64,000 bases of DNA from Micromussa lordhowensis (lineage: Eukaryota > Cnidaria > Anthozoa > Scleractinia > Lobophylliidae), in contig OZ026605.1 of the NCBI GenBank assembly GCA_964020085.1, forward strand, positions 13,218,756 through 13,282,755. Direction: 5' to 3'. The notes under the pieces were generated by a model, which made no database searches, was not told the origin of the DNA, and saw nothing but the letters and a program-made list of their open reading frames with translations. This document shows positions 37,143-47,588 of the stretch, piece after piece. Position 1 is the first letter of the stretch; the number at the start of each line of letters is the position of its first letter. Position numbers and translations under genes: made by a program.

Positions 37143-39103
37143 AGGGAGACCCTTGGTGGTGAAAGGGTTAAGCTGTGGGTGAAAAAATTGATGATCGGAT
37201 GGATTTTCTGGATGCAAACCATCTCCGCATGGACAAAAGTTGAAATAAAGGGAACAACAATGATGGCAAAGAAAGCCCAAAGTGGTAGAGATCACGAAAA
37301 AAGCACAAGGCACACACAAGGATTAAACTCACATGTAAAATGTTCATACTTTGGAATACAGTATTTAGCATATTTCTACATTGACAACATTTCAATCCCA
37401 TACTCAAATTACCAATGGTTTCTCATGTAACCCACCATGTCATCTGGGATGTCACGTTCAGACTCGCACAATGTGTGACGCTTTCATGAATAATCATATC
37501 TATAACAAAATTCTCAATTGTGATTGGTTCTCTATTGTTCAACCCATAAAACATTCCCAGTGTTAGGTTACATGAAGAACCAATAAAAGATGAGTGCTTT
37601 GTATGGGGAATGAAATCCTGCCTCGGTCATAAAAGCTACCCTTGGACACAAGCCTTTTCCTTGGCCATGTGCATTCTTAAGATCACAGGCTGCTGCAGAA
37701 AGAAGCGATCTTAGAATCAATCGTAGAAAATACTTTTTTCAGCACAATGTGAGGGGATTTTCTGAAGTAAGGCATTTGCCAGAATGTAATGATCTTAGAG
37801 CTTTAAGCTGTGGGTGAAAAAATTGATGATCGGATGGATTTTCTGGATAAAAACCATCTCCGCATGGACAAAGGTTGAAATAAAGGGAATAACAATGATG
37901 GCAAAGAAAGCCCAAAGTGGTAGAGATCAATGTGTGACGCTTTCATGACTAATCGTATCTATAACAAAATTCTCCTTTGTGATTGGTTCTCCATGCGCTT
38001 ATTTGTCATGTAATCGGTGCGCAATCACATGGATGTCCAATTACAGGTGTCCGATTTGAACTTTTTGTAATCGGACACCTGTAATTGAATACCTGATTTT
38101 CATGTCAATTACAAACGCTTTAATGGTTTCTTTAGCAATGTTTTCTACAGTTTTCAAAACTTGCAGGAAAAGCGCTACAGACGTTTTTGCTCAAAAGAAG
38201 TTCTCAAAAGACATTTTTAATTTCGAAATTTGTTATAGATACGATTAATTAGTAATTGGACCTCGTGTTGTACAATTCAGGGAGTAATCATGCTCGTAAT
38301 TTCAAATCGGCCTCGCGCTCCACGCTCGTCCCATTTTGAAATTACTCGCTTGATTACTCCCTGGATTGTATTCCACCCGGTCAATTACTATTACTAATTA
38401 TGTACATAGGTTTATTAATTTTATCACTTTTCTCAAGATGTGAGCTTGGGATGCCAGTGTTAAAACAAAATGAGCTTCTATAATACATAGAACTCATAAG
38501 CTAAACAGTAATACCTATTGGACAGGTATAGGCATTTCACAGTCCTCGCTGTATTGAAAATCCACATGCATTAATTACCATGCCTTTCAATAACACAACA
38601 ACTCTGAAGGCTCAGTAACCACTTCTCCTTTCTAGTTTACTATTGTACCTATTGTACATGTACCTTGATTGTGCACCTGTAAATTGAGTTAAACGAAATG
38701 TCACAAAAACACATTTTTAATGATGATAAAGTGAATAAAATCCACAAGACTGATTCACGACACAGGTAAACTCACTATTTCCGCCTAATTAATTGTTATT
38801 CCAAACAAAACTTCCGACTGTAACTGTTGGATTAACTAATTCTTCTCATAATTATCTAAATTTCTTTAGCTAATAGTGCACTGCTCTCCTCAAATGCTAG
38901 ATTCAGGCTTCAAACATGACATAAAAATGATCAACATAAAATTAAATTCAGATAAAGATGCGTTTACCTGAAGAATTAGACGCATTTTCATTAGGCTTTT
39001 CTTGGATATCCAAAACCTTGTCGATGGATTTCTGGAGATTTTGTGCTTGACTCAAAGCTGTTTTAGCGAAAGATGAGAAGCTCGATGGATCAAACCAACT
39101 CAT
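22338..39103 (-). CDS. TMF1: TMF1 (TATA element modulatory factor 1 / ARA160), Golgi golgin, complete
   Basis: Twenty-four minus-strand exons with consistent phases: 38968-39103, 34919-36331, 34025-34146, 33553-33656, 32819-32936, 32330-32385, 31781-31857, 31285-31381, 30195-30280, 29896-29957, 29735-29799, 29007-29058, 28489-28593, 28063-28155, 27840-27894, 27416-27517, 26341-26533, 25982-26051, 25379-25462, 24994-25068, 24515-24679, 23867-23992, 22474-22584, 22338-22367. They total 1,198 residues against about 1,093 in human. The N-terminus MSWFDPSSFSSFAKTALSQAQ is the conserved TMF1 start. Exon 2 is a 470-residue low-complexity Ser/Thr/Glu region. A long coiled coil follows, with EEGEKLSKQQL (about 675) and RPLLRQIENLQ (about 885). 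The C-terminal Rab6-binding / TATA-binding-like domain contains LQMYGEKAEQAEELRMDLEDVK. TMF1 is a Golgi tether that binds Rab6; a transcriptional role has also been reported. Introns contain PLE, SINE and MITE insertions, none in exons. Confidence 0.95.
22870..23590 (-). mobile_element. 5'-truncated Penelope-like element: GIY-YIG endonuclease C-terminus plus 3' end
   Basis: On the minus strand, from about 23590 to 23095, a cysteine-rich linker (CDKNCATCPY, then FSTGE) is followed by a GIY-YIG-type start (NIIYIIQCNRCNLQYIGET), LKDRFNEHRR and a tail ending KKGRTIVPDGLNIREETF. An early stop lies near 23430. This order is the endonuclease end of Penelope-like retroelements. About 160 bp downstream, at 22888-22937, lies a hammerhead-like motif typical of the same elements. 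The RT part is missing, so the copy is dead. It lies in the TMF1 intron 22585-23866, in the same orientation as TMF1. Confidence 0.78.
22888..22937 (-). ncRNA. Hammerhead-ribozyme-like core at the Penelope-like 3' end
   Basis: The minus strand reads CTGAAGA, then a 6-7 bp stem (GGCTGG / CCAGCC) with a TTTG loop, then GAAA. This is the order CUGANGA - stem II - GAAA of the hammerhead catalytic core. Penelope-like terminal repeats are known to carry such ribozymes. I could not pair stems I and III convincingly, so activity is doubtful. Confidence 0.5.
25735..25850 (+). repeat. Coding-like repeat, copy 1
   Basis: About 110 bp (AAGTTTCAACGCCAGATGTCAACATTGG...) are shared at roughly 90% identity with 27598-27712. 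In the second copy one frame reads QVSTPDVNIGNESELELQETVQRL. Both lie in TMF1 introns on the opposite strand to TMF1. The source is not recognised; it is probably part of a dispersed repeat. Confidence 0.5.
26760..27058 (-). mobile_element. tRNA-Ser-derived SINE in a TMF1 intron
   Basis: On the minus strand the head (27058-26985) reads like tRNA-Ser/Leu: A-box-like GTGGCCGAGTGG, a GGATTTGAAATC anticodon arm (TGA), and B-box GGTTCAAATCC. A conserved body follows (CTGGATTTGTTCTCGGTAGT ... AGCCAACTGGTC, CCACCAGTTGGGATTCTTAAC) and then an A/T-rich tail near 26760. The same body recurs widely in coral genomes as a SINE (from memory). It is not a functional tRNA gene, because the long variable arm is absent. 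Confidence 0.72.
27185..27306. repeat. Hairpin MITE in a TMF1 intron
   Basis: Ends CCAGGCGTTCATTTA and TAACTGAACGCCTGG are inverted copies. GGCGC and a run of purines/pyrimidines (AAAAAAAGAGGAGGG / CCCCCCTTATTTTTT) lie between. It lies in the TMF1 intron between 26534 and 27415. Confidence 0.6.
27598..27712 (+). repeat. Coding-like repeat, copy 2
   Basis: This is the partner of 25735-25850, in the neighbouring TMF1 intron. It has fewer breaks than copy 1: the frame starting CAAGTTTCAACG stays open for about 25 codons. Confidence 0.5.
33130..33490 (-). mobile_element. Second Penelope-like 3' fragment
   Basis: The minus-strand frame contains AVGEHLSDTGHKLEGG and ASRRKATSE, resembling the C-terminal endonuclease tail of retroelements of the Penelope type. 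Downstream (33210-33140) it reads CTTGAGAAAGACGCTGTGACAGCATCAAAAGC, a decayed version of the CTGAAGA - stem - GAAA order seen at 22888-22937. It lies in the TMF1 intron 32937-33552, in the same orientation as the gene. Confidence 0.5.
33691..33842. repeat. 152-bp hairpin MITE (GGATAA family) in a TMF1 intron
   Basis: Ends CAGGCCCGGGTTGTTCGAAAGG and CCTTTGAACAACTGGGGCCTGG are inverted. The inner arms repeat GGATAACGCTATCC and GGATAAATCACTATCC. A partial relative of the same family lies at about 56690-56755. Confidence 0.75.
36804..37991. repeat. Tandem duplication in TMF1 intron 1
   Basis: Copy 1 (36804-37530) and copy 2 (37531-37991) share TTGTTCAACCCATAAA, the GATGATCGGATGGATTTTCTGGAT block and the GTGTGACGCTTTCATGA end, at high identity. 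Copy 1 has two extra segments: a 100-bp MITE at 37072-37171 and about 165 bp at 37304-37468. The small frames here are not genes. Confidence 0.82.
37072..37171. mobile_element. 100-bp TTAA-flanked MITE with a preserved empty site
   Basis: The ends TTAACCCTTTCACCACCA and TGGTGGTGAAAGGGTTAA are inverted and each includes TTAA. The duplicate copy, at 37803-37806, has a single TTAA and no insert, so this is a clean insertion with TTAA duplication. It is a piggyBac/Kolobok-type non-autonomous element. Confidence 0.85.
38246..38398. repeat. Hairpin MITE in TMF1 intron 1
   Basis: Arms TAATTAGTAATTGGACC... and GGTCAATTACTATTACTAATTA, with inner AGGGAGTAATCA / TGATTACTCCCT, form a long imperfect hairpin. 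A second short hairpin at 38027-38092 (CAATTACAGGTGTCCGATT and complement) lies just upstream. Confidence 0.65.
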
Positions 39104-39348
39104 AGCAGCAGTCTGTTGTTATTAGAGAGCCTACACTTCTTCTAAGTCATGATCTTGAGAAATTTCCAAGGAAACTGAGAAAGAACTACGAAAAACGCTA
39201 TCCACGTATAAATTGACCGCCATCTTGTTTACGACTGACATCATCATTATCAACCGTGAAGACTGGAACCCAATGTGATGCATTGTGGGAGTAAATTAAT
39301 ATGGCGGACAGAAAGTGTGCTTGATGTTTCTAAGTATTTTGACGTAAT
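39104..39348. promoter_or_regulatory. Bidirectional promoter between TMF1 and MRPS24
   Basis: The two start codons are 245 bp apart in opposite directions. The interval has GACCGCCATCTTGTTT (39215-39230; minus strand CAAGATGGCGGTC, a YY1-type motif), a second ATGGCGGAC at 39301, and GCATTGTGGGAGT (39280-39292), close to the ZNF143/Staf consensus on its complement. All three are typical of metazoan bidirectional housekeeping promoters. A seven-codon uORF (39301-39324) precedes and is in frame with the MRPS24 start. The motifs are read directly; their use is inferred. Confidence 0.65.
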
Positions 39349-42005
39349 ATGGCTGCGAATGGCTGCCGAAACTTCTTTAAACAAGCTAGCATTCAGGTAG
39401 GCTTATATTAGTTTGATGATATCAAGGTGAGTGAGTCTATATTTTGGTCATTTGATGTTAAGAGTGCCTGCCGGTAAAAATCAGACAAATTCTTAATTTC
39501 GCGGCAAGGGTCAAAAATTCGATTTCGCTCATATTCTTATCGTAGATAGGCTAGGGCATGACAAAAACTACTGGATAGTTTTTTTGGCAAAATATCCTTT
39601 CATTTCAAAGAAATATGCAAATTACCAAATCCTGTTAAAATCGTCATTTGACGGGCCATTTTATTAAACAACTTTGAGAGCCTCGCATGCAAAACTACAT
39701 CATTCTTCCGTCTTTAAAACACTCAAATATTTTTGTGCAATGTTTAAATATGTACTGGGTTGATTTGGGGAAATGCGTTATTTTTTGGTTGCAAAATAAT
39801 TAAATTTCGCAGACATGTATTTCATTCACTTAAAAGTTCTTCGTCAGAATCATTGATTTTCATCATGTGCGAAACCTTCAAATGGATTAAGCTTCTGGTG
39901 GTTGAATCGTAAATGGATGGTCTTCAGAACCCTGTAAAAATTTCTTTGGGCAAATGATTGTGAGCGACGCGAGAGCTTTTCAAAGTACGTTAAAAATGCA
40001 AATATTCAACTTCCGTCGTCTAATTTCAATTCACGGGTTAGACACATATTTTAGCATGCGCCACATGTCTTAACGTATATTAACCTAAAATAGACACAGA
40101 GCTGATAAATTCGAAATGTTTCAACCTTATTTGCTGCAAAAGGCAGGTCCAAAAGCCAATTTAACGTGTTTTTCTCACCATTCGTCGAGATTAAGCAAAG
40201 TTTCCTTCTGTTTACACAAGGTGTCTGGTGGAACATCACCAACTGTCATCGTATCTAGAGGTCAAATACCATGAATCTTTGACCATCTTTCGGCGCATAT
40301 GATCGCAACTGCGTCTAAGTCAACAACGAGTAAGTAATTTGTAAATAGTTGCTTGCCTTGCGCTACACCAAAATACTATTATTGCATTTGAACGATTGCT
40401 GCTCGGTGAATCGCGGTTCGTTATTTGTTCGTCACGCAATGCGGTCGTTCTATTTTAGGGGGTAGGGGTAGGGCAATTTCTATCCTGATACGCGACCACT
40501 TGGAGCACACAATCTTGTTGAGTAGGAAGAGAGTAAATAAAGGAAAAGAAAGAATGACTAGTTTACCTTTGTCTCCTGAGCCGTCTCCTGTTGTCATCAT
40601 CTACCTGCATTGCGTAACACTGTGGCCCTAAAACTCGTACCTAGGTCTTTTCGCGCTGTGCCGATTTCTTTTTGGTTACTTTTCTCAAATATTGCGAACT
40701 CAATCCGAAAATTCACCGAGTCTCTAAATTTCCCAACTCCCAGAAAACCAAACAATGCAAACACTTACGAAGACCTAAGATTTTTTATAACTTGGCCGAA
40801 ATTGTCTCCGAATTCTTTCGCTACAGTCGGAGAATTTTAGCGCCTTTGGCAAAGTTTTTTTCTCAAATTGTTTTTTGCAACATGATCGTACCGTTACCTC
40901 GGTCTTGCTCGTGCTCGTACTCCCCCCGCGCTCCCACACGTTTTTTTTTCACACGACAAATCCTTACACCCCCCCCCCCCCCCGAAACCGGTCCGCGATT
41001 TTTAGTTCTTTGGAAATTGTGGTCGATATACCAATTATTGTATAAGACTCCAAATAAAAACAAACATGTCTTTTAAGTCGCCTGATCTCCGCACGGAATC
41101 AAAATGTCGCAAATTTTTGCCTGAAGCGTTTTGTGCGATTCCGCAATAACAACAAAGAGCTGAGTAAGGGCAGCCACTGACGAAAGACAAAGGAGATATT
41201 GGACCAGACCGGGAAGAATTAGCGCGTGGGTAGGAAATAGAATTAGCGTAATGCCCAATTGCACGAAAGTAACGGAACAATTTCAGAATTCCGCTTCCGA
41301 TCTTTAGGGTTACAACCACAAACTCTACCAACAATAACTTCAAAAGAACAACAGCCCTCCATTTTCTGTCACAAAACAGAACTAATAAACATAGACCTTT
41401 TTACCGATACGGCGGCCATCTTGAATTCTATTGTTTTGACTGAGAAATTATGGGCTGCCGAGGGGGCAATCGCTGGAAAATTTATCGTATACACAGCTTT
41501 CAGGATAAATTTTTACTGCTTGTCTCTCATATTCCATAACAAATATTACAAGCGTTACATCTTTCGTTTAAAATTGTGGTGGGTACAGGCACTTTATCAT
41601 CTGCTGGTGGTTTGCTTGGGGGGGGGGTGTCTTTTACTGACACCTTCGCTTAGCTAGATGTCGAGTTTCCAGTGCCAAATAATCTTGATATTGACTGTAT
41701 TGCTGTTGGTTCTGCGTCGATTTGGCACCCAGGTACAATCTGCTGGCCAGGTTTTTTTTTTTTTTGGGGGGGGGGGTAGGATGGGGTTGTCAGAGCTGGG
41801 TCTGTCTTTGAGCTGTCTGCGGGCATAGTATTTGCAAATATGGTCAGATATATAAACGGATAAACACAGAATAAATTGTTTCACTTATCCTAAGAGTGCT
41901 CTTTACAAAATATGAATGCGAATTTTCAGTTATATAATATTTATATTTGTTTTCTTCACTATCATCATCATCATCATCATCATCATCATTATTACTAGTA
42001 GTAGT

Positions 42006-42037
<32 letters not shown>

Positions 42038-45000
42038 CAGCAGCATTATTGTTATTATATTATCATTATTATTTTATTTTTTTCTTATATAACTCTACCC
42101 GCTAAAACGAGATGCGGTGACAGCATTGCGTGACGAGCAAATGACGAACGCTGTAAGATTGTACTGTAAGGGCCGACACGCTTGGGAGCAATGGCCAGCA
42201 ATCAAATGTAATATTTTGGTGTAGTACGAACAAAGCAGGCAACTATCCACGAATGACTTAGCCGTTGTTGACTTAGGTAGATGCAGTGGTGATCATATGC
42301 GCCGAAAGATGATCACAGATTCCTGGTATTCGACCATTGAATACGTTGACAGTTGGCAATGTACATCGGACGTTGTGTAAACAGAAGCAAACTTAACCGC
42401 TTAAAATGCGACGAATGGTGAGAGAAACACGTCAAATCCGCTTTTGAAACTGACTTTTACAGCAAATAAGGTAAGAACATGTCGACATTCTCAGCTCCAT
42501 GTCTATTTATAGGTCAAGACATGTGGCGCATGCTAAACCCGTAAATTGAAATTCGATGACGCATGGCAGATATTTGCATTTTAACGTCCTTTGAAAAGCT
42601 CTCGCGTCGCTCACAATCATTTGCCCAAAGAAATTTTTACAGGAATCTGTAGACCATCCTTCTGCGATTCAACCATCAGAAGCTTAATCCATTTGAAGGT
42701 TTCGCACATGGTGAAAATCAATTATTTTTACGAAGTACTTTTAAGTGAATGAAATACATGTCTGCGAAATTTAATTATTTTGCAACCAAAAAATAACGCA
42801 GCATTTCCCCAAATCAACCCAGTACATATTTAAACATTGCACAAAAATATTTGAGTGTTTTAAAGACGGAAGAATGATGTAGTTTTGCATGTAGTTGTTT
42901 AATAAAATGGCCCGTCAAATGACGATTTTAACAGGATTTGGTAATTTGCATATTTCTTTGAAATGAAAGGATATTTTGCCAAAAAAACTATCCAGTAGTT
43001 TTTGTCATGCCCTAGCCTATCTACGATAAGAATATGAGCGAAATTGAATTTTCGACCCTTGCCGAGTTATGTTCCATATTTATGGACAGGGACTCTTAAC
43101 ATGTGGCTCGCATTTTGTTGCGCAGTTTCCGGTATAATTGCCTTATGTTGTACCGCTAAAACAGTTGAAAACTAGACAAAGCGTATAATTCAAGATTTTA
43201 TTTAGCTCGAAAGCATTACCAAGGCCATGTTAAAGGTTTTTGGGATGCAGAATATTTGGGGGTAAAATCACAGGTATCTCAAGCTTCTTGGGAGCCGTGA
43301 ACATTGTTATACATGTATGACATTGCATAATAGCGTAAATATGTATGGTAATGCATCTCATGTAATAGTTCGAAATATGGAAAAGACAGGACACTCTGTT
43401 GTGTGTTACTTTTGTTTCTGTGTCATTTTGATGTACTTCCCCCCCCCCCAAAAAAAAAATAAATAAATAATAAATAATGATGTGCACTGTTGTGAAATGG
43501 GTGTGGCTTATGCACAACCGTTTTTTTCACAGGGCCTTGGTAATGTATATCGAAGTGGAAATCTAGGAACTTGTCGTAGTGTGGCATGTTTTCCTGCTTT
43601 TGGTGTGGCACCATCTATCTCAGGGATCCTTGGAGTCAGATATGCATATCAACCCAAACAAAAGCAGCAACAGAAACGCAATAAAGTACCAAGTTACAGA
43701 ATAGGAGTCACCAAAAGCCAAGACTCATTTCACACAGGTACCTTATTAACAAAGCGTGAGGGCAGTACTGGGAGAATATTGTTCTTGACAGTATGGACTG
43801 AGCACAGCAAGGTCTGTGCAAAAAACACCAAGGACCGATGTTCAACCATTACAGTCCCAAGCTAGCTTGGTTAGCCTATTGACTCTTGTGCCAGCCATAA
43901 CCGCCCTTGCGAAAACCACCCGTGCCCCCTCCCAATTTCCTGTGCCAACCGTAACTGGCCGTAAAAAAACATTTGAGGACAATTGCCTTTCCTACCCTCC
44001 CTGAAGACTTTTTGCTTCTATTGTTCTATTGTTGTTAAGGACAAATAAACCAATTGAAGGGCTTCGTGCAAAAAGGGCGTATATCGGTTTTTTAGCGGAT
44101 TTTCATTTTTTTTAGGATCAAGCTAATTTTTGGCAGACTGACTTGTGTTGACATGAAAAACATTGTTCCGTAATTGATTTTGTTGGCTTGCGCTTCGTTT
44201 TCGAGAAATAACGTATGCAAAAAACTCAGTCTTCTAAGCGGCATCTTTTGGAGATCTTTTAGTACCTATCTAGCAGACAGACTGTTGAGAGAGTGCGAAG
44301 TCAAAATCAAATCCCACAGAATCTTAGCTGCACTTTCTTTTGGGTCAAGGGAAAATAGCACACAAGCGGAAATCTGGGAACGGATTGTTTACATTGGTTA
44401 TTGTGACGTGAAACACAACATGTGAATTGATCGAGCGTCAAAAGGAAATAGTGCTGCCTTAGAGCTCTGTCAACTAATATTTTAAGCCTTGTTTTAAAGT
44501 ACCTTGCTTGCCTGCCTGGTGGTTGAGAGGCATCTTTAAGCCTTGATAAACCCGTAAGTCACCAGCACGTTTTGAAGAACCAAAATGTGCTCTGATGTTC
44601 GAGCGAGGATATGACTCATGTTATCATTGTTTGAAGTCAGGTCGATCCAGGCAGCAAAGTCCAAGAGCAGTTCTTGCCCAAGAAAAAATGTTTCTCGTGA
44701 GTTGTGGCCACATTGCTGGTGTGAAAGTTTGGAAAGCGAGAACTGGTTTTAGACTTATAAAATGTCTTGCATCAATCGGAATGTGGTTGTGTACGCACAA
44801 GGTGAAAGGACCCGCTCAGTGGACGCTTCATTGGTTTGGTGGCCTGGTAAACAGCAACATAACATAAGAGGAAGTGGATTTTTGGAAGTTATTGACACAG
44901 GGATTCACACAGATAATGGACAACAAGTAGCAATCGATTATAACATAAATTTTATTTCAAATCAGCATGATTTGCAGTGTTTCGAACTTCTGGGATCAGG

Positions 45001-47588
45001 GGACAGAACCCTAACCTTGAAGGCTTCACGAAGTCGACATTTTGCTCTGCCGTAAGTCAAAAGAGCATCTCTGTGATCGCTTATTGTCGTAGACTGCGAG
45101 CGGTCCCTCTTGTGCTCGAAAATTCGTAGAGAAAAACGGAAGGAAGAACGGAAATCAACATGAGCGTGCGAGCGTGATATGCGAAGCGGCGAGCCATAAG
45201 TAGCGCAGGTGTCGTACATGGCTCGCGGCTTTTATGAAGCGCAAACCAACAAAATCAATTACGGAACAATGTTTTTCATGTCGACACAAGTCAGTCTGCC
45301 AAAAATTAGCTTGATCCAGCAGAAAATGAAAAAAAACCGATATACGCCCTTTTTGCACGAGCCCTTCAATTGGAATGGACTTTCTGAGCATATTTTTAAA
45401 GGACGTTAGGGGTCCTAGAAAGATGGTTTTTCATCTTAAAATGATGCGCTCAGAATGTGAAGGTAATTGTGGCATGTTGCGGACCAAATGTACAAACTTC
45501 CAGGGTCTTGTTTTCATTCCTAAAATGAAAAATTACTTCTTTGGGACTTAAAATGGAAAGGAAAAACACAAATCAATGCCTCGATGGCCTCAGAATAGAA
45601 ATCAAGGTGTACAGAGTCCATAAACCTTTCTCTGAAGAATTTTTCCTTCGTTCAACTCCTGTGAAAACATGACAATTGGTGCACTTTCAAGTGAGTTTTG
45701 AATACAGATCGCGGCTTCCTGGACTTAAGAAAACAAAAATGGTATTGTACAGTATACCTTCGAAGTTAAATTCAACTTTTAGAATGATTGATAAAGCCAC
45801 AGCTGATAAAATGACTACAAAAGTCGTTGGTAAAAACTCAAGCTTTCACTTTACCATGAAGAATTAATTTGAACATGCCGCAAAGCATGTCTGCAAAATT
45901 TTGAACATTTTTCTGCTTTTAGATAGGTTTTTTTGCCTCGTCTGGAATGAAAATTATTGTTATTGAACTTCCTGTCACAGTTCTTTCATTTGGTTGCCTT
46001 TATTTGGGAATTTTAGGTTTTAAAAGTATTTTTGCACGCTTGCATACCGTAATTAATTTACGAGTTGTGTCGGTGGATACTGCACATCTGGTTTATTTTT
46101 GTGCTTTGGCTTGCTCTGAAGTATTTCAAAAAAGGCCAGGGAATTAGGGGTGGGTCGTGGGCAATTTTATGCAGGCGTCAATGGGTTAATAAGAGATTTA
46201 TTACATGACTGAAAATAAGAACTAAAATGCTAAGATTAAGAACTTGGGAACCGACTACATGTAGGCATATACTCGCATCTAATATGAAACAAAGCAGAAG
46301 GGAACTTAGAGAGTTGGAAGAAAAAGAAAAGGAATTTTTTTGTGACGGCAATTTCTTTCAGAAACGTATGCCATAAAACTGAGAAAATTTTTAGGAGTTA
46401 TCATGTGGAATCAATACTGCACCAATACTGCAGTCTAATACTGGCAATGGAGCAATCTGATTGGTTAATTCTAGTTATTGGCCCTCTAAAGTAGCTGCCG
46501 GAGCTTATCCCGGTTTCTGTAGCATGAAGCGGCTAGAAGTATTTCTACTTCCCCTGGACGGGATGCTAGTCCATCACAGGTCACTCCCCTGCAATTTTGT
46601 TACGTTTCCCCAACAAATAGCAGGTACCCATTTATACACCTGGGTGGAGAGAGGCACTGTGAGAGTAAAGTGTCTTGCCCAAGAACACAACACACTGTCC
46701 CCGGCCAGGGCTCGAACCCGGACCGCTAGATCTGGAGTCGAGCACACTAACCATGAGGCCACCGTGCTTCCCATTTCTATACAATGGTCACATTTATTTG
46801 CCTAAAAGTTCAGTCATTATTTGCCACATGGGAGACAGTCGACAGAGTTCTCAAGCTTTATTCATGAAAGCATACTAATTTGATCTGAGCCACCTGAAAT
46901 ATTATCTTAGGAGATAATATTGGTGTTCTGATGACCTCTTATTTTGAGATGTCTTATATTTGGGCTCTAAAATTTGGGGATCCTAAGCTTTTAAGACCTG
47001 TCTCAACCAGCATAAATTGTTTACCATCATAGTAAATTGAAGCTGTTATTTTTGTTACATGTAGATTTTGCTCATGAAAAAATTGATGTCAGAACTGGTC
47101 CCAGGAGGAACATACCAGGCAACAAACTACACTGTAGCATTGGTGCTTCTGGTGTGACTTATTGATAGAGCTGCAATGTTCAACTGTATTATTTTGGGTC
47201 CAGGACTCCTTACAAATCATACACTTGAATGTGGCTTTTTCATTTACGGTGTTTGTGTATCTGTGTTCAAATTTAAATTGCAATGAATTAAATTGACATT
47301 GTGATATCTGTTGTAGGAAGTTTAAAGGGAAGCCTGTGGGCATCGGAGAGACTAGTGGACGATATAATGATACGCAAGGTTGTGGAAGGAGTCATGCATG
47401 AGTTCCTGGAATCTGAAGTGGTCATCAAGCGCAGAGCTAACAATATCATCCTTGTGTTCCTTGTGACAATATTTGGGGATGTAAAAAAGTTTTATTTCCT
47501 TGTAGGATTCATAGAGAAGCTTCTCACTGAACTTTTAGGATGTATTGTGAAAGTGGAGGCGCAGTCGCATTCCGGAAGAAAGTCTTAG
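39349..47588 (+). CDS. MRPS24: MRPS24 (uS3m), mitochondrial small-subunit ribosomal protein
   Basis: Three exons: 39349-39396, 43533-43737, 47317-47588 (stop TAG), 174 residues against about 167 in human. Exon 1 gives MAANGCRNFFKQASIQ, a basic mitochondrial targeting start. Exon 2 reads RIGVTKSQDSFHTG, matching the human KGWLSLHTGN region. Exon 3 gives ASERLVDDIMIRKVVEG, VIKRRANN and KFYFLVGFIEKLL, matching human AAERTVEDVFLRKF, VLKRRGNQ and KYYFLVGYSETLL. Phases agree at both junctions, and the second intron splits a glycine codon. The protein is a component of the mitoribosome 28S subunit. Intron 1 (4.1 kb) holds a 3.6-kb inverted-repeat element. Intron 2 (3.6 kb) holds another fold-back element and a SINE. 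The identification rests on motif alignment from memory. Confidence 0.88.
39458..43100. mobile_element. 3.6-kb element with about 1-kb inverted arms in MRPS24 intron 1
   Basis: The left arm (about 39458-40465) and right arm (about 42095-43100) are reverse complements over nearly their whole length. Shared blocks include TCGTAGATAGGCTAGGGCAT, CGTCATTTGACGGGCCATTT, AAAGCTCTCGCG / CGCGAGAGCTTT, and at the inner end GTCACGCAATGC. The outermost shared bases are ATGTTAAGAGT. The 1.6-kb centre has no recognisable transposase. It contains poly-C tracts (about 40971-40983) and an ATC/AGC microsatellite. No target duplication could be fixed. Confidence 0.8.
41960..42046. repeat. Compound trinucleotide microsatellite
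   Basis: An (ATC)n run at about 41960-41991 is followed by AGT and then an (AGC)n run at about 42008-42044. It sits in the centre of the large inverted-repeat element. Confidence 0.85.
44050..45373. mobile_element. 1.3-kb fold-back element in MRPS24 intron 2
   Basis: The left end CCAATTGAAGGGCTTCGTGC and the right end are inverted copies. The similarity runs about 175 bp inward (AAAAAGGGCGTATATCGGTT, AGCTAATTTTTGGCAGACTG, GTAATTGATTTTGTTGG). The central 1 kb has overlapping short frames with no recognisable domain. No clear target duplication. Confidence 0.75.
46485..46773 (-). mobile_element. tRNA-derived SINE in MRPS24 intron 2
   Basis: The minus-strand head (46773-46705) reads AAGCACGGTGGCCTCATGGT then GGGTTCGAGCCCTGG, tRNA-like A and B boxes. 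A body (TTCTTGGGCAAGACACTTTA, CAGGTGTATAAATGGGTACC) and a 3' part (GTGATGGACTAGCATCCCGT) follow; these are widely shared among invertebrate and fish SINEs. Confidence 0.78.

Noticed and set aside
43880..43960. C-rich stretch possibly a further MRPS24 exon
   Set aside because: Exon 2 and exon 3 already join in phase and reproduce the human protein without a gap, so no extra exon is needed.
44595..45055. Overlapping 90- and 97-codon frames inside the MRPS24 intron 2 element
   Set aside because: They overlap in different frames, start at arbitrary ATGs and match no family. They lie between fold-back arms.
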